The notes below the pieces were generated by a model. That model was not told where the DNA came from, made no database searches, and was given only the letters and a program-made list of their open reading frames with translations. A stretch of DNA of 31,286 nucleotides from Pseudomonadota bacterium. GTDB lineage: Bacteria; Pseudomonadota; Alphaproteobacteria; Micavibrionales; UBA2020. The DNA lies in contig JAEXMB010000103.1 of the NCBI GenBank assembly GCA_023444705.1, forward strand, positions 1 to 31,286, written 5' to 3'. The position numbers and the translations under genes are program-made. Each line of letters opens with the position of its first letter. Position 1 is the first letter of the stretch. This document shows, in pieces, positions 24,645-31,286 of this stretch.

Positions 24645-24673
24645 AAGGCCTGCTCCTGTTAAGATTTACATAT

Positions 24674-24702
24674 AATATAGCCAATTTTTACGCCCCTGTC
24701 AA
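24674..24702 (-). promoter_or_regulatory. Strong sigma-70 promoter of the 172-residue orphan gene
   Basis: A perfect -35 TTGACA (24702-24697), an optimal 17-nt spacer and a -10 TATATT (24679-24674) that matches five of six bases. Transcription should begin near 24667, leaving a leader of about 23 nt with AGGAG before the TTG start. Confidence 0.75.
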
Positions 24703-24827
24703 AGAAAGCAGGCCCGCAGGGCCCCCGCGCGCGACGAATTAACCCCACGCATGGCAGGTTGGCGGTGGTTTTCGCCTCATCCCTCGGCTAAATTCGTCGT
24801 CAGTCCTGTTTTGACCCTGCGTGCGCC

Positions 24828-25667
24828 ATGACCGTCTACCATTTACATCTGGTATCTGATTCGACCGGCGGCACGCTGACCGCCCTTGCCAAGGCGTGTC
24901 TGGCGCAGTTCGAAGGCGTTGCGGTCGAACAGCATTTCTGCCCGCTGATCCGCACGCCTGCGCAGGTGGCGGCTGTCGCGCAAACCATCGCGGCCAAACC
25001 GGGCATGGTGTTGTATACGATGGTCGACGACGGGCTTGGCCGTTTGCTGGAACAGCATTGCCGCGCGCTCAACGTGCCGGTGCAGCCGATTTTGGCCCCC
25101 GTGTTGCGGCTGATGGCCGACACCTTTCATCAATCCAGCCGCGCCGAGCCGGGGCGGCAACATAAGCTCGACGATGCCTATTTCGCGCGCATGGACGCTG
25201 TCGACTACGCCCTTGCCCATGACGACGGCCAGCGCAGTGCCGCCGATCTTGCCGCCGCCGATGTGGTGCTGGTGGGCGTGTCGCGCACCTCGAAAACGCC
25301 GACCTGCGTTTATCTGGCCAACCGCGGCATCAAGGCCGCCAATGTGCCGCTGGTGCCCGCCGTGCCGTTCCCGCAAGCGGTGCTTGACCTTGCCGCGCGC
25401 GCGGACGGGCCGCTGTTCGTGGCATTGACGGCGGCACCTGAAAGATTGGTCGATATCCGCCGTAACCGCCTGCAGCAACTGGGCGAGGTGCGCGAGACAA
25501 GTTATTTCGACAGCGACACTGTGAGCGAGGAAGTGCGCGCCGCGCGCCAGTTGTACCGCCAGCACGGCTGGCCGGTGATCGACGTCACGCGCCGTTCGGT
25601 CGAGGAAACGGCGGCGGAGATCATCACCTTGCTCGAAGTGCGCCGCATACAGGGAGAGGGTTCATGA
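24828..25667 (+). CDS. ppsR: Pyruvate phosphate dikinase/PEP synthase regulatory protein (DUF299)
   Basis: A bifunctional kinase/pyrophosphorylase that switches PEP synthase or pyruvate phosphate dikinase off and on by reversible Thr phosphorylation. The 279-residue product begins with the family's YHLHLVSDSTGGT. The nucleotide-binding P-loop is GVSRTSKTPT at 150-159, and the C-terminal region reads VIDVTRRSVEETAAEII. The length is standard. The ATG has no clear ribosome site. Its last codons overlap aroE by 4 bp (ATGA). In alphaproteobacteria this gene is usually near aroE, coaE and dnaQ close to the replication origin (family knowledge). The maf gene often found between ppsR and aroE is absent here. 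Confidence 0.93.
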   Translation: MTVYHLHLVSDSTGGTLTALAKACLAQFEGVAVEQHFCPLIRTPAQVAAVAQTIAAKPGMVLYTMVDDGLGRLLEQHCRALNVPVQPILAPVLRLMADTFHQSSRAEPGRQHKLDDAYFARMDAVDYALAHDDGQRSAADLAAADVVLVGVSRTSKTPTCVYLANRGIKAANVPLVPAVPFPQAVLDLAARADGPLFVALTAAPERLVDIRRNRLQQLGEVRETSYFDSDTVSEEVRAARQLYRQHGWPVIDVTRRSVEETAAEIITLLEVRRIQGEGS

Positions 25668-26509
25668 CCACGGCCTTGCGCGCCGCTATCGTCGGTTATC
25701 CGGTGTCGCATTCGCTGTCGCCGGTCATGCACGGCTATTGGCTGCAACACTACGGTATCCACGGCCATTATGGCGCGATGGCGGTGACGGCAGACGGGCT
25801 CAAGGACGCGCTGACCGAAATGGCCGCACGCGGCTATGCGGGGTGCAATTTGACCATGCCGCACAAGGAAGCGGCGCTGTCGCTGATGGATGTGCATGAC
25901 GAAAGCTGCCTGATGTCGGGTGCGGTCAATACCGTCGTTATGCGCGGCGGCAAGATGCATGGCTATAACAGCGACGGTTTCGGTTTCGTTGAAAGCCTGA
26001 ACGCGCAAACGCCCGGCTGGTCGGGCGCGCGTGTCGTCATTCTTGGAACCGGCGGTGCTGCGCGCGGCATCATTGCTTCGCTGCGCGCCGCGGGTGCCGC
26101 GCATTTCGTGCTGGTCAACCGCACGCGCGCCAAGGCCGAGCGCGTGGTGAAGCAGTTTTCCATGACTGCCGTCGATGTGGTGGACTGGCAGGAGCGCGAT
26201 GCGGCGCTGGAGCGTGCCACGCTGCTGGTCAACTGCACCAGCCTTGGCATGACGGGGGAGGGCGCGCTTGATCTTGACGTCGCGCGCCTGCCTGATGATG
26301 CCGTGGTGTCCGATATTGTCTACCGCCCGCTTGAAACGCGCTTGCTGGCGCGGTCGCGCGCGCGCGGCCTGCGCGTGGCCGAGGGGCTGTCGATGCTGAT
26401 GCATCAGGGCAGACTTGGGTTTGAACACTGGTTTGGCATTGATCCGGCGGTGACGCAGGATCTTGCCAATACATTGCTGGCCGCGATGGGCCAAAAGACG
26501 CAGGATTGA
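25664..26509 (+). CDS. aroE: Shikimate dehydrogenase AroE
   Basis: Reduces 3-dehydroshikimate to shikimate with NADPH in aromatic amino-acid synthesis. The 281-residue product has the shikimate-binding SHSLSPVMH at 15-23, catalytic K68 in NLTMPHKE, D104 in NSDGFG, and the dinucleotide motif GTGGAA at 128-133. The later NRTRAKAE segment is the usual NADP-phosphate clamp. The ATG is preceded by GGGAGAGG and overlaps the ppsR stop (ATGA), which suggests translational coupling. Confidence 0.96.
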   Translation: MTTALRAAIVGYPVSHSLSPVMHGYWLQHYGIHGHYGAMAVTADGLKDALTEMAARGYAGCNLTMPHKEAALSLMDVHDESCLMSGAVNTVVMRGGKMHGYNSDGFGFVESLNAQTPGWSGARVVILGTGGAARGIIASLRAAGAAHFVLVNRTRAKAERVVKQFSMTAVDVVDWQERDAALERATLLVNCTSLGMTGEGALDLDVARLPDDAVVSDIVYRPLETRLLARSRARGLRVAEGLSMLMHQGRLGFEHWFGIDPAVTQDLANTLLAAMGQKTQD

Positions 26510-26510
26510 T

Positions 26511-26969
26511 ATGATGACCCTGCACAACGACGCAATTTGTGCCGACAAGCTTTATCATGGTTCGCCTGTACATGGATTAAAGCTGATTGAACCACGTCAG
26601 GCCAGTGACGCCGACGGTGTCGCTTTTAATGTTGACCGCGCTGTCTTTGCAACGCACCACAAGGCCTTTGCCACGATATTTGGTCTGGTTGATCTTGCGG
26701 TATTGCCGCGGGGTGAAAACGCCAACACATGGTCGGTTGGCATGCGCCAAACGCATGCGGGGCTTGTTGTGACTGCGCGCATTCCTTCACTGTGGCGCGC
26801 ACACATTGAAACATCGGCCAAAGGGTGTCTTTATCTTGTGCCGAAACAGATGTTTGATCAAACCGATGGTTTGCAATGGAAGAGCAAAAAAGCCGTCGTG
26901 CCTGATGACGCGCAGGTCGTGACACTGGCTGATTATATAGCCGCAGGCGGCGAAGTTGAATGGACATGA
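26511..26969 (+). CDS. Unknown YHGS-motif protein, lower-GC insertion
   Basis: A 152-residue protein starting at ATG 26511 (or 26514), with AGGA just upstream, one base after the aroE stop. The N-terminus reads KLYHGSPVHGLKLIEP, then VFATHHKAFATIFG. The C-terminal half has GCLYLVPKQMF and a KKAVVPDDAQVVTLADYI segment. This layout resembles small bacterial and phage proteins with a YHGS start, which may have an ADP-ribosyltransferase-like fold. That is a weak resemblance, not an assignment. There is no signal peptide or membrane span. The codons are visibly less GC-biased than in aroE and coaE, with many T- or A-ending ones, suggesting later acquisition. It is probably transcribed with aroE and coaE. 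Confidence 0.75.
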   Translation: MMTLHNDAICADKLYHGSPVHGLKLIEPRQASDADGVAFNVDRAVFATHHKAFATIFGLVDLAVLPRGENANTWSVGMRQTHAGLVVTARIPSLWRAHIETSAKGCLYLVPKQMFDQTDGLQWKSKKAVVPDDAQVVTLADYIAAGGEVEWT

Positions 26970-26982
26970 GAAAGGAACATCA

Positions 26983-27600
26983 ATGATCATCATCGGCCTG
27001 ACAGGCTCCATCGGCATGGGCAAAAGCACCGTCGCCAAAATGATGCAGGACCGCGGCGTGCCCGTGCATGACGCCGACGCCGCCGTGCATAAGCTGCTGG
27101 GCGCGGGCGGCGACGCTGTCGGCGTGGTGGGGCAGGTCTTTCCCGATGCGCTGGTGGTCAATGGCGAAGGGGTGGCGCAGATCGACCGTCAGGTGCTGGG
27201 CCGTCTGGTGTTTAATGACCGCGCCGCCAAGAAAAAGCTTGAAGAACTGCTGCACCCCATCGTGCGTGCGCAGACCGACGCCTTCGTCGCCGATCACCGC
27301 CGCCGCGGCACCGAAGCGATTACGCTCGACATCCCCCTGCTGTTTGAAACCAAGGGGCAGGGCCGCGTTGACGTCACGCTGGTGGTCAGCGCCAATGCCG
27401 CCGAGCAGGAAAAACGCGTGCTGGCGCGTCCCAACATGACGCGCGAGAAATTCCAGCGCATCGTCGCAGGCCAGATGCCTGATGCGGAAAAGCGCAAACT
27501 GGCCGATTACGTGCTGCGCACAGATCAGACGCTGGCGCAGACCGAACAGGATCTTGATAAAATTCTTGCGGAGATCAAGGCACGCGCGCCGCGCTTATAA
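26983..27600 (+). CDS. coaE: Dephospho-CoA kinase CoaE
   Basis: Catalyses the last step of coenzyme A synthesis, phosphorylating the ribose 3'-OH of dephospho-CoA. The 205-residue product has the P-loop GLTGSIGMGKST at 5-16, HDADAAVHKL at 29-38, and the family blocks ELLHPIVRAQ, LDIPLLFETKGQGRVD and ARPNMTREKF. ATG 26983 has AAGGA 6 nt upstream. The in-frame extension to 26956 overlaps the preceding gene and is unsupported. It is convergent with dnaQ, with 24 bp between stops. Confidence 0.95.
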   Translation: MIIIGLTGSIGMGKSTVAKMMQDRGVPVHDADAAVHKLLGAGGDAVGVVGQVFPDALVVNGEGVAQIDRQVLGRLVFNDRAAKKKLEELLHPIVRAQTDAFVADHRRRGTEAITLDIPLLFETKGQGRVDVTLVVSANAAEQEKRVLARPNMTREKFQRIVAGQMPDAEKRKLADYVLRTDQTLAQTEQDLDKILAEIKARAPRL

Positions 27601-27624
27601 AGTGCTGGCCGCTCTGCGCGCTGC

Positions 27625-28335
27625 TCAGGCGTTGCCCTCGCCGCCGCCCGACAGTGTCTTCCACAACGGGTTTTTCAGCTTGCCGAGGAATTCGTCATGC
27701 GCGCTGACTTCGTCTTGTGTCGGCGCGAAGGTGCGTTTGGGGCGGTTTTGCTGACGGATGCGCGCTGCCAGCTGTGCCGATGCGGCGGCAGCCTGATCGC
27801 TGATGAGGCCAAGGCCGTGCTGGCGCCCGCCCATCATTTCAAGATAGACCTCGGCCAGCAATTCCGCATCGAGCAAGGCGCCGTGGAATTTACGCGCGCT
27901 GTTGTCGATCTTGAAGCGGCGGCACAGCGCGTCGAGGTTGGCGGGCTGGCCGGGGAATTTCTGGCGCGCGATCAACAGCGTGTCGATGGCGCGCGTCATC
28001 GGCATGGTCTTGAAGCCGCATGATTTCAGCTCGGCATTCAAAAACTTCATATCGAATTCGGCGTTGTGGATCACGAGCTGCGCGCCTTCGATGAATTCCA
28101 GGAATTCGCCGACCTTTTCGGTGAACAGCGGATGGTTTTTCAGGAATTCGCCCGTCAGGCCGTGGACGCGCACCGCATCGGCCGGCACGTCGCGCATGGG
28201 ATTAAGGTAGGTGTGAAAGACGCGCCCCGTCGGCAGGTGGTTTTCAAGTTCGATACAGCCGATTTCGACCAGCCGGTGTCCTTCGGCGGGGTCGAAACCG
28301 GTTGTCTCTGTATCGAGGACGATTTCGCGCGTCAT
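27625..28335 (-). CDS. dnaQ: DNA polymerase III epsilon subunit DnaQ (proofreading exonuclease)
   Basis: The 3'-5' exonuclease that proofreads for the replicative polymerase. The 236-residue product has the DEDDh active site: D8 and E10 in VLDTETTG, D95 in HNAEFDMKF, and H151 and D156 in FHGALLDAELL. The C-terminal tail beyond 175 is polar and would contact the alpha subunit. The start ATG begins the conserved TREIVLDTETTG. It lies 8 bp after secB on the same strand, so the two are co-transcribed. Confidence 0.96.
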   Translation of the reverse strand: MTREIVLDTETTGFDPAEGHRLVEIGCIELENHLPTGRVFHTYLNPMRDVPADAVRVHGLTGEFLKNHPLFTEKVGEFLEFIEGAQLVIHNAEFDMKFLNAELKSCGFKTMPMTRAIDTLLIARQKFPGQPANLDALCRRFKIDNSARKFHGALLDAELLAEVYLEMMGGRQHGLGLISDQAAAASAQLAARIRQQNRPKRTFAPTQDEVSAHDEFLGKLKNPLWKTLSGGGEGNA

Positions 28336-28343
28336 GGTCTGCC

Positions 28344-28835
28344 TTATGCGACCCCTTGCGCCTGTTGCTGGCGCAGGCGGTTGACCTCGTTCATGTACAG
28401 CGCCTCAAAGCTGATGGGTGCGAGGTAGAGCGGGGGATAGCCGCCGCGCGCCGTGGTGCTGGAAACGATTTCGCGCGCGAAGGGGAACAGCAGCTTGGGC
28501 ACCTCGACCATGATGGCGGGGGCCTGTTGTTCCTTGGGCACGTTGCGCAGCGCGACAAGCGCGCCGTAAACGAGGTCGACGATGAATACGGTTTTCTCTT
28601 CGCCTTTTTTCTTGGCTTCGACGCGCAGGTGCAGCGTCACGTCAAAGGTGTCTTCCTGCACTTGTTTGTGCTGCAGGGTGATCTGAACGCCCGTTTCCGG
28701 CGCGCCCCAGCCCGAAACCAGACTTTCGGGGGCGTGGGGGTTTTCAAACGACAGGTCGCGCACGTACTGGGTCAGCACATGGATATTGGGTTGCGCGGCT
28801 TGGGTATCGGGGGTGGCTGTCGGTTTGTCGGACAT
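28344..28835 (-). CDS. secB: Protein-export chaperone SecB
   Basis: A cytosolic tetrameric chaperone that keeps preproteins unfolded for SecA. The 163-residue product has the typical block HVLTQYVRDLSFENPHAPES at about 18-37. It continues with the beta-sheet core (VTLHLRVEAKK, FIVDLVYGALVAL) and the conserved C-terminal PKLLFPFAREIVSSTTARGGYPPLYLAPI. ATG 28835 has AAGGA 11 nt upstream. The frame stays open to 29051, but the extra residues do not resemble SecB and would pass through a terminator hairpin. It is divergent from the Tim44-like gene. Confidence 0.96.
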   Translation of the reverse strand: MSDKPTATPDTQAAQPNIHVLTQYVRDLSFENPHAPESLVSGWGAPETGVQITLQHKQVQEDTFDVTLHLRVEAKKKGEEKTVFIVDLVYGALVALRNVPKEQQAPAIMVEVPKLLFPFAREIVSSTTARGGYPPLYLAPISFEALYMNEVNRLRQQQAQGVA

Positions 28836-28935
28836 CGGCGGGGCGATCCTTCTTCTGGTGTCAAAACGGCTCGGAAAAAATGAAGTTTCCAAGACATAAC
28901 AAAAATAGCCCGCTGTGGAAAGGCGGCACGGCACC

Positions 28936-28970
28936 AAAAACGCCGCCATTTGTTGACAAAGACGGCGGCG
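28936..28970 (-). terminator. Intrinsic terminator or attenuator reading toward secB
   Basis: On the minus strand CGCCGCC (28970-28964) pairs exactly with GGCGGCG (28947-28941) and is followed at once by five Ts (28940-28936). The loop can extend the stem with TTTGT/ACAAA. No minus-strand gene lies between it and the divergent Tim44-like gene. It therefore ends either a short antisense transcript or acts as an attenuator in a long secB leader. Confidence 0.55.
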
Positions 28971-29067
28971 ACTGGAATTCTGGCCTTCGCGCATTAAAAT
29001 CAGGCTCTTGGCGCTTTTTTGCCTTATGACCAGCTGCGGCTGGCGAGCCACCTACCGGAGTATGCCT

Positions 29068-29775
29068 ATGGCGTTTGACATCATTATATTTGCCCTGATC
29101 GCGGCATTTTTGATCTACCGCCTCAACAGCGTGCTGGGCACGCGCCACGGCGGGGAGCGCCAGCGCCCCAACCCGTTTGGCGAGCGCAACGATGCACCAT
29201 CGCCCATCGCCAAGGACGGCCCCGTGATCGAAGGCGAGCTGGCACCGCAAGCACCACCCGTGTTGCGCGAAATGGTGCTGGATGGCATCGTCGACCCCGC
29301 ACGCGACAGCGAGGGCCGCATCCGCAGCGGACTTGAAGACATCGCGCAGGCTGATCGCTATTTCGATGTGAAGTCTTTTGTCGGTGGTGCGCGCGCTGCC
29401 TTTGAAATGATCGTCACTGCCTATGCGCGCGGCGAACTTGATACGCTCAAGGACCTGCTCAGCCCCAAGCTTTATAATGACTTCAAGACCGGCGTCGAGG
29501 CACGCACGCGCGCAGGCCAGACCACCGACATCATCATCCACCGCATCAAAAAGGCGCAGATCATCGAGGCACACCTTGGCGGCACGATGGCCTATGTGAC
29601 GGTCGATTTCGATGTCGAACAAACGACCGTGACGCGCGATAGCGCAGGCCAGGTGGTCGACGGCGACCCCGACCGCGTCTTTAGCGTGGAAGATATCTGG
29701 ACCTTCACGCGCGACACGCGCGCGAGCGACCCCAACTGGACCCTCATTGAAACCCGTGCCGGCGGCGAGGCTTAA
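29068..29775 (+). CDS. Tim44-like inner-membrane protein (TimA family)
   Basis: A 235-residue protein with a membrane helix at about 3-20 (FDIIIFALIAAFLIYRL). A basic/Pro-rich linker follows, then a Tim44/MRPL45-type domain from about 90 to the end (FVGGARAAFEMIVTAYARGELDTLKDLLSP, then IWTFTRDTRASDPNWTLIETRA). The bacterial family is related to the mitochondrial import-motor subunit Tim44. A role at the inner membrane, possibly in protein trafficking, is inferred. ATG 29068 has GGAG 7 nt upstream. It is followed after 4 bp by mltA, an order common in alphaproteobacteria, and is divergent from secB. Confidence 0.9.
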   Translation: MAFDIIIFALIAAFLIYRLNSVLGTRHGGERQRPNPFGERNDAPSPIAKDGPVIEGELAPQAPPVLREMVLDGIVDPARDSEGRIRSGLEDIAQADRYFDVKSFVGGARAAFEMIVTAYARGELDTLKDLLSPKLYNDFKTGVEARTRAGQTTDIIIHRIKKAQIIEAHLGGTMAYVTVDFDVEQTTVTRDSAGQVVDGDPDRVFSVEDIWTFTRDTRASDPNWTLIETRAGGEA

Positions 29776-29779
29776 TCAC

Positions 29780-30952
29780 ATGCGTTTTTCCCTGTTGGCG
29801 GCGGTTGCACTGCTGGCCCTTGCATCCTGCACCACGCCCCCCAAGGAGGGCGAGGGGGATCGTGTCAGCCTCAAGCCCGTGGCGTTTACGGCCCTGCCGA
29901 ACTGGCAGAACGATGACCATGCACAGGCGCTCAAGGTCTTTCTGGTGTCATGCGGCGCCATGAACAAACGCCCCGCCGATGCCGCGATGACCGGTGGTTT
30001 TGCGGGAACACTGGCGCAATGGCAGACGGTCTGTGCGGCTGCCGCACAAGTGCCTGCGGGCGACGTGATGGCCGCACGCAGCTTTTTCGAGCAAGCCTTC
30101 ACGCCTTATGAAGTGCGCGGCAACAAGGGTGCCACGGGCATGTTCACCGGCTATTACCAGCCCGAGCTGCGCGGCAGCCTGACGCAACAGGGCAAATACC
30201 AGACGCCGCTTTATGCGCGCCCCGCAGATCTTGTGAGCGTCAATCTCGGCGATTTCGTGCCCGAACTGAAGGGCAAAACCGTGCAGGGCCGCGTGGTGGG
30301 CGAGAACCTCAAGCCCTATTACACGCGCACCGAAATTGAAAACGGCGCGCTGAAAGACAGCGGCATTCCGGTGGTCTGGGTTGATGACCCGGTCGATGCG
30401 TTCTTTTTGCACATTCAGGGTTCGGGCGTGGTGACGCTTGAAGACGGCACGCAATTGCAGGTCGGCTATGCCGCGCAAAACGGCCACAGCTATTACGCCG
30501 TTGGCAAGACGCTGGTGGAACGCGGCGCGCTGAAAAAAGAAGACGTGTCGATGCAAAGCATCCGCGCCTGGCTGGAAAACAACCCGCAGGAAGCGACCTC
30601 GCTGATGAACAGCAACAACTCTTACGTCTTCTTCCGCAAGCTCGAGGGTACGGGCCCGCTTGGCGCGCAGGGGGTCGAGGTCACGGCGGGGCGCAGCCTT
30701 GCGGTTGACCGCACGCTGATGCCCTATGGCCTGCCGCTTTATCTTGACGCGCAGGAGCCTGACAGCGGGCGCATCCAGCGTCTGATGATCGCGCAGGATA
30801 CCGGCGGCGCCATCAAGGGCGCGGTGCGCGGTGATTATTTCTGGGGTGCGGGCGATATGGCGGCTGACAAGGCCGGACGCATGAAAAGCGAGGGCCGCTA
30901 TTTCGCCCTGTTGCCCAAAGCGGTGGCAGTGCCGCAAGAGGTTTTGCGCTGA
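29780..30952 (+). CDS. mltA: Membrane-bound lytic murein transglycosylase A (MltA)
   Basis: Cleaves peptidoglycan glycan strands to 1,6-anhydro ends at the outer membrane. The 390-residue lipoprotein has a short signal and the lipobox LASC (Cys at residue 17). The MltA domain begins near 125 (GMFTGYYQPELRGS). The C-terminal 3D domain contains IAQDTGGAIKG and RGDYFWGAGDMA, where the catalytic Asp region lies. ATG 29780 is 4 bp after the Tim44-like stop with a GGCGAGG site. The longer frame to 29747 would overlap that gene and spoil the lipoprotein signal. The stop is 20 bp from the convergent kinase gene. Confidence 0.95.
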   Translation: MRFSLLAAVALLALASCTTPPKEGEGDRVSLKPVAFTALPNWQNDDHAQALKVFLVSCGAMNKRPADAAMTGGFAGTLAQWQTVCAAAAQVPAGDVMAARSFFEQAFTPYEVRGNKGATGMFTGYYQPELRGSLTQQGKYQTPLYARPADLVSVNLGDFVPELKGKTVQGRVVGENLKPYYTRTEIENGALKDSGIPVVWVDDPVDAFFLHIQGSGVVTLEDGTQLQVGYAAQNGHSYYAVGKTLVERGALKKEDVSMQSIRAWLENNPQEATSLMNSNNSYVFFRKLEGTGPLGAQGVEVTAGRSLAVDRTLMPYGLPLYLDAQEPDSGRIQRLMIAQDTGGAIKGAVRGDYFWGAGDMAADKAGRMKSEGRYFALLPKAVAVPQEVLR

Positions 30953-30972
30953 CCTTGCGGTTGCGCGTTATA

Positions 30973-31286
30973 TCAGGAAATTTTCTGGGCCATCGGCAGT
31001 TTGGCCGCGGCGGCATCGATGTCTTCGCTAAAGGGGATGCCGGCCTGTGCGCCAAGGCCAAGGCAGGACAGGCTGGCGCCTGCGCTGGCGCGGTGCAGGG
31101 CTTCGGTCCACGGCAGGCCTTTGAGCAGGCATGACGCAAAGATGCCGCAAAAGGCATCGCCCGCGCCGGTGGTGTCGACGACTTCGACTTGCAAGGTTTC
31201 CTGTGCAAACACATCCTGCCCGCGCGCCGCCACGCAGCCGCGCGCTTCGAGCGTGATGATGCAGGTCAGCGGGCCAAGGGCGGCAA
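30973..31286 (-). CDS. PfkB-family sugar kinase, C-terminal part (partial)
   Basis: The frame is open from the window edge to a TGA at 30973-30975, giving about 103 C-terminal residues; the start lies outside the window. It contains the PfkB signature 2, VVDTTGAGDAFCGIFA, with the catalytic Asp in GAGD, preceded by LTCIITLEARG. The tail (RASAGASLSCLGLGAQAGIP) is typical of ribokinase-like enzymes. Ribokinase or a related carbohydrate kinase is most likely, but the substrate cannot be told from this half. The GTG at 31233 is internal, not the start. Confidence 0.88.
   Translation of the reverse strand, partial: AALGPLTCIITLEARGCVAARGQDVFAQETLQVEVVDTTGAGDAFCGIFASCLLKGLPWTEALHRASAGASLSCLGLGAQAGIPFSEDIDAAAAKLPMAQKIS

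Noticed and set aside
24711..24723. GGCCC-GCA-GGGCC hairpin upstream of ppsR as a terminator
   Set aside because: The stem is short with a 3-nt loop, no T-run follows, and it lies between divergent promoters.

Overview
The window is about 31 kb of GC-rich chromosomal DNA (by eye around 60-65% GC). It fits a motile Gram-negative alphaproteobacterium. The markers are a DUF6468 protein next to fliM, a MotE-type motility protein, the ppsR-aroE-coaE // dnaQ-secB // timA-mltA neighbourhood typical of that class, and a Tim44-like protein. CheZ in this setting suggests a Rhodospirillales/Micavibrionales-like lineage, but the sequence alone does not fix the taxon. I see no rRNA, tRNA, CRISPR array, insertion sequence or prophage.

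Layout. (1) 1-249: the C-terminal end of an unknown plus-strand protein. (2) 338-7868, minus strand: fliL, fliM, a DUF6468 gene, motE, cheY and cheZ, then a large periplasmic AMIN-like/TPR protein. (3) 7869-8319: a divergent control region with two sigma-54 (-24/-12) promoters back to back, one for each flagellar operon. (4) 8320-11733, plus strand: flgF, flgG, flgA and flgH (distal rod, P-ring chaperone, L-ring), closed by an intrinsic terminator. (5) 12001-15441: two tandem long-chain acyl-CoA synthetase genes. (6) 15531-17932: two tandem S11-family D-Ala-D-Ala carboxypeptidase paralogs. Each has a near-identically placed promoter that puts the predicted transcription start on the ATG, and the second copy lacks the Asn of the SxN motif. 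(7) 17940-23742, minus strand: a ferredoxin-NADP reductase, then a membrane protein, a [2Fe-2S] ferredoxin, pheS and pheT. (8) 23816-24644, minus strand: a 42-residue small protein and a 172-residue orphan with a TTG start and a near-consensus sigma-70 promoter. (9) 24828-27600, plus strand: ppsR, aroE, a lower-GC unknown gene with a YHGS motif, and coaE. (10) 27625-28835, minus strand: secB and dnaQ. (11) 29068-30952, plus strand: a Tim44-like gene and mltA. The window ends in a partial PfkB-family sugar kinase on the minus strand.

How the genes work together. The flagellar block links switch and stator accessories (FliM, FliL, MotE) to chemotaxis signalling (CheY and its phosphatase CheZ) and to rod and ring assembly. 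The sigma-54 pair would co-induce both arms. The acyl-CoA synthetases feed fatty-acid activation. The carboxypeptidases and MltA remodel peptidoglycan. The ferredoxin and its reductase form a plausible NADPH-linked electron-transfer pair. The most unusual signals are the duplicated leaderless-type promoters with the altered carboxypeptidase, the FliM-like CheY-binding motif on the CheZ tail, and the atypical insertion in the aroE-coaE block.
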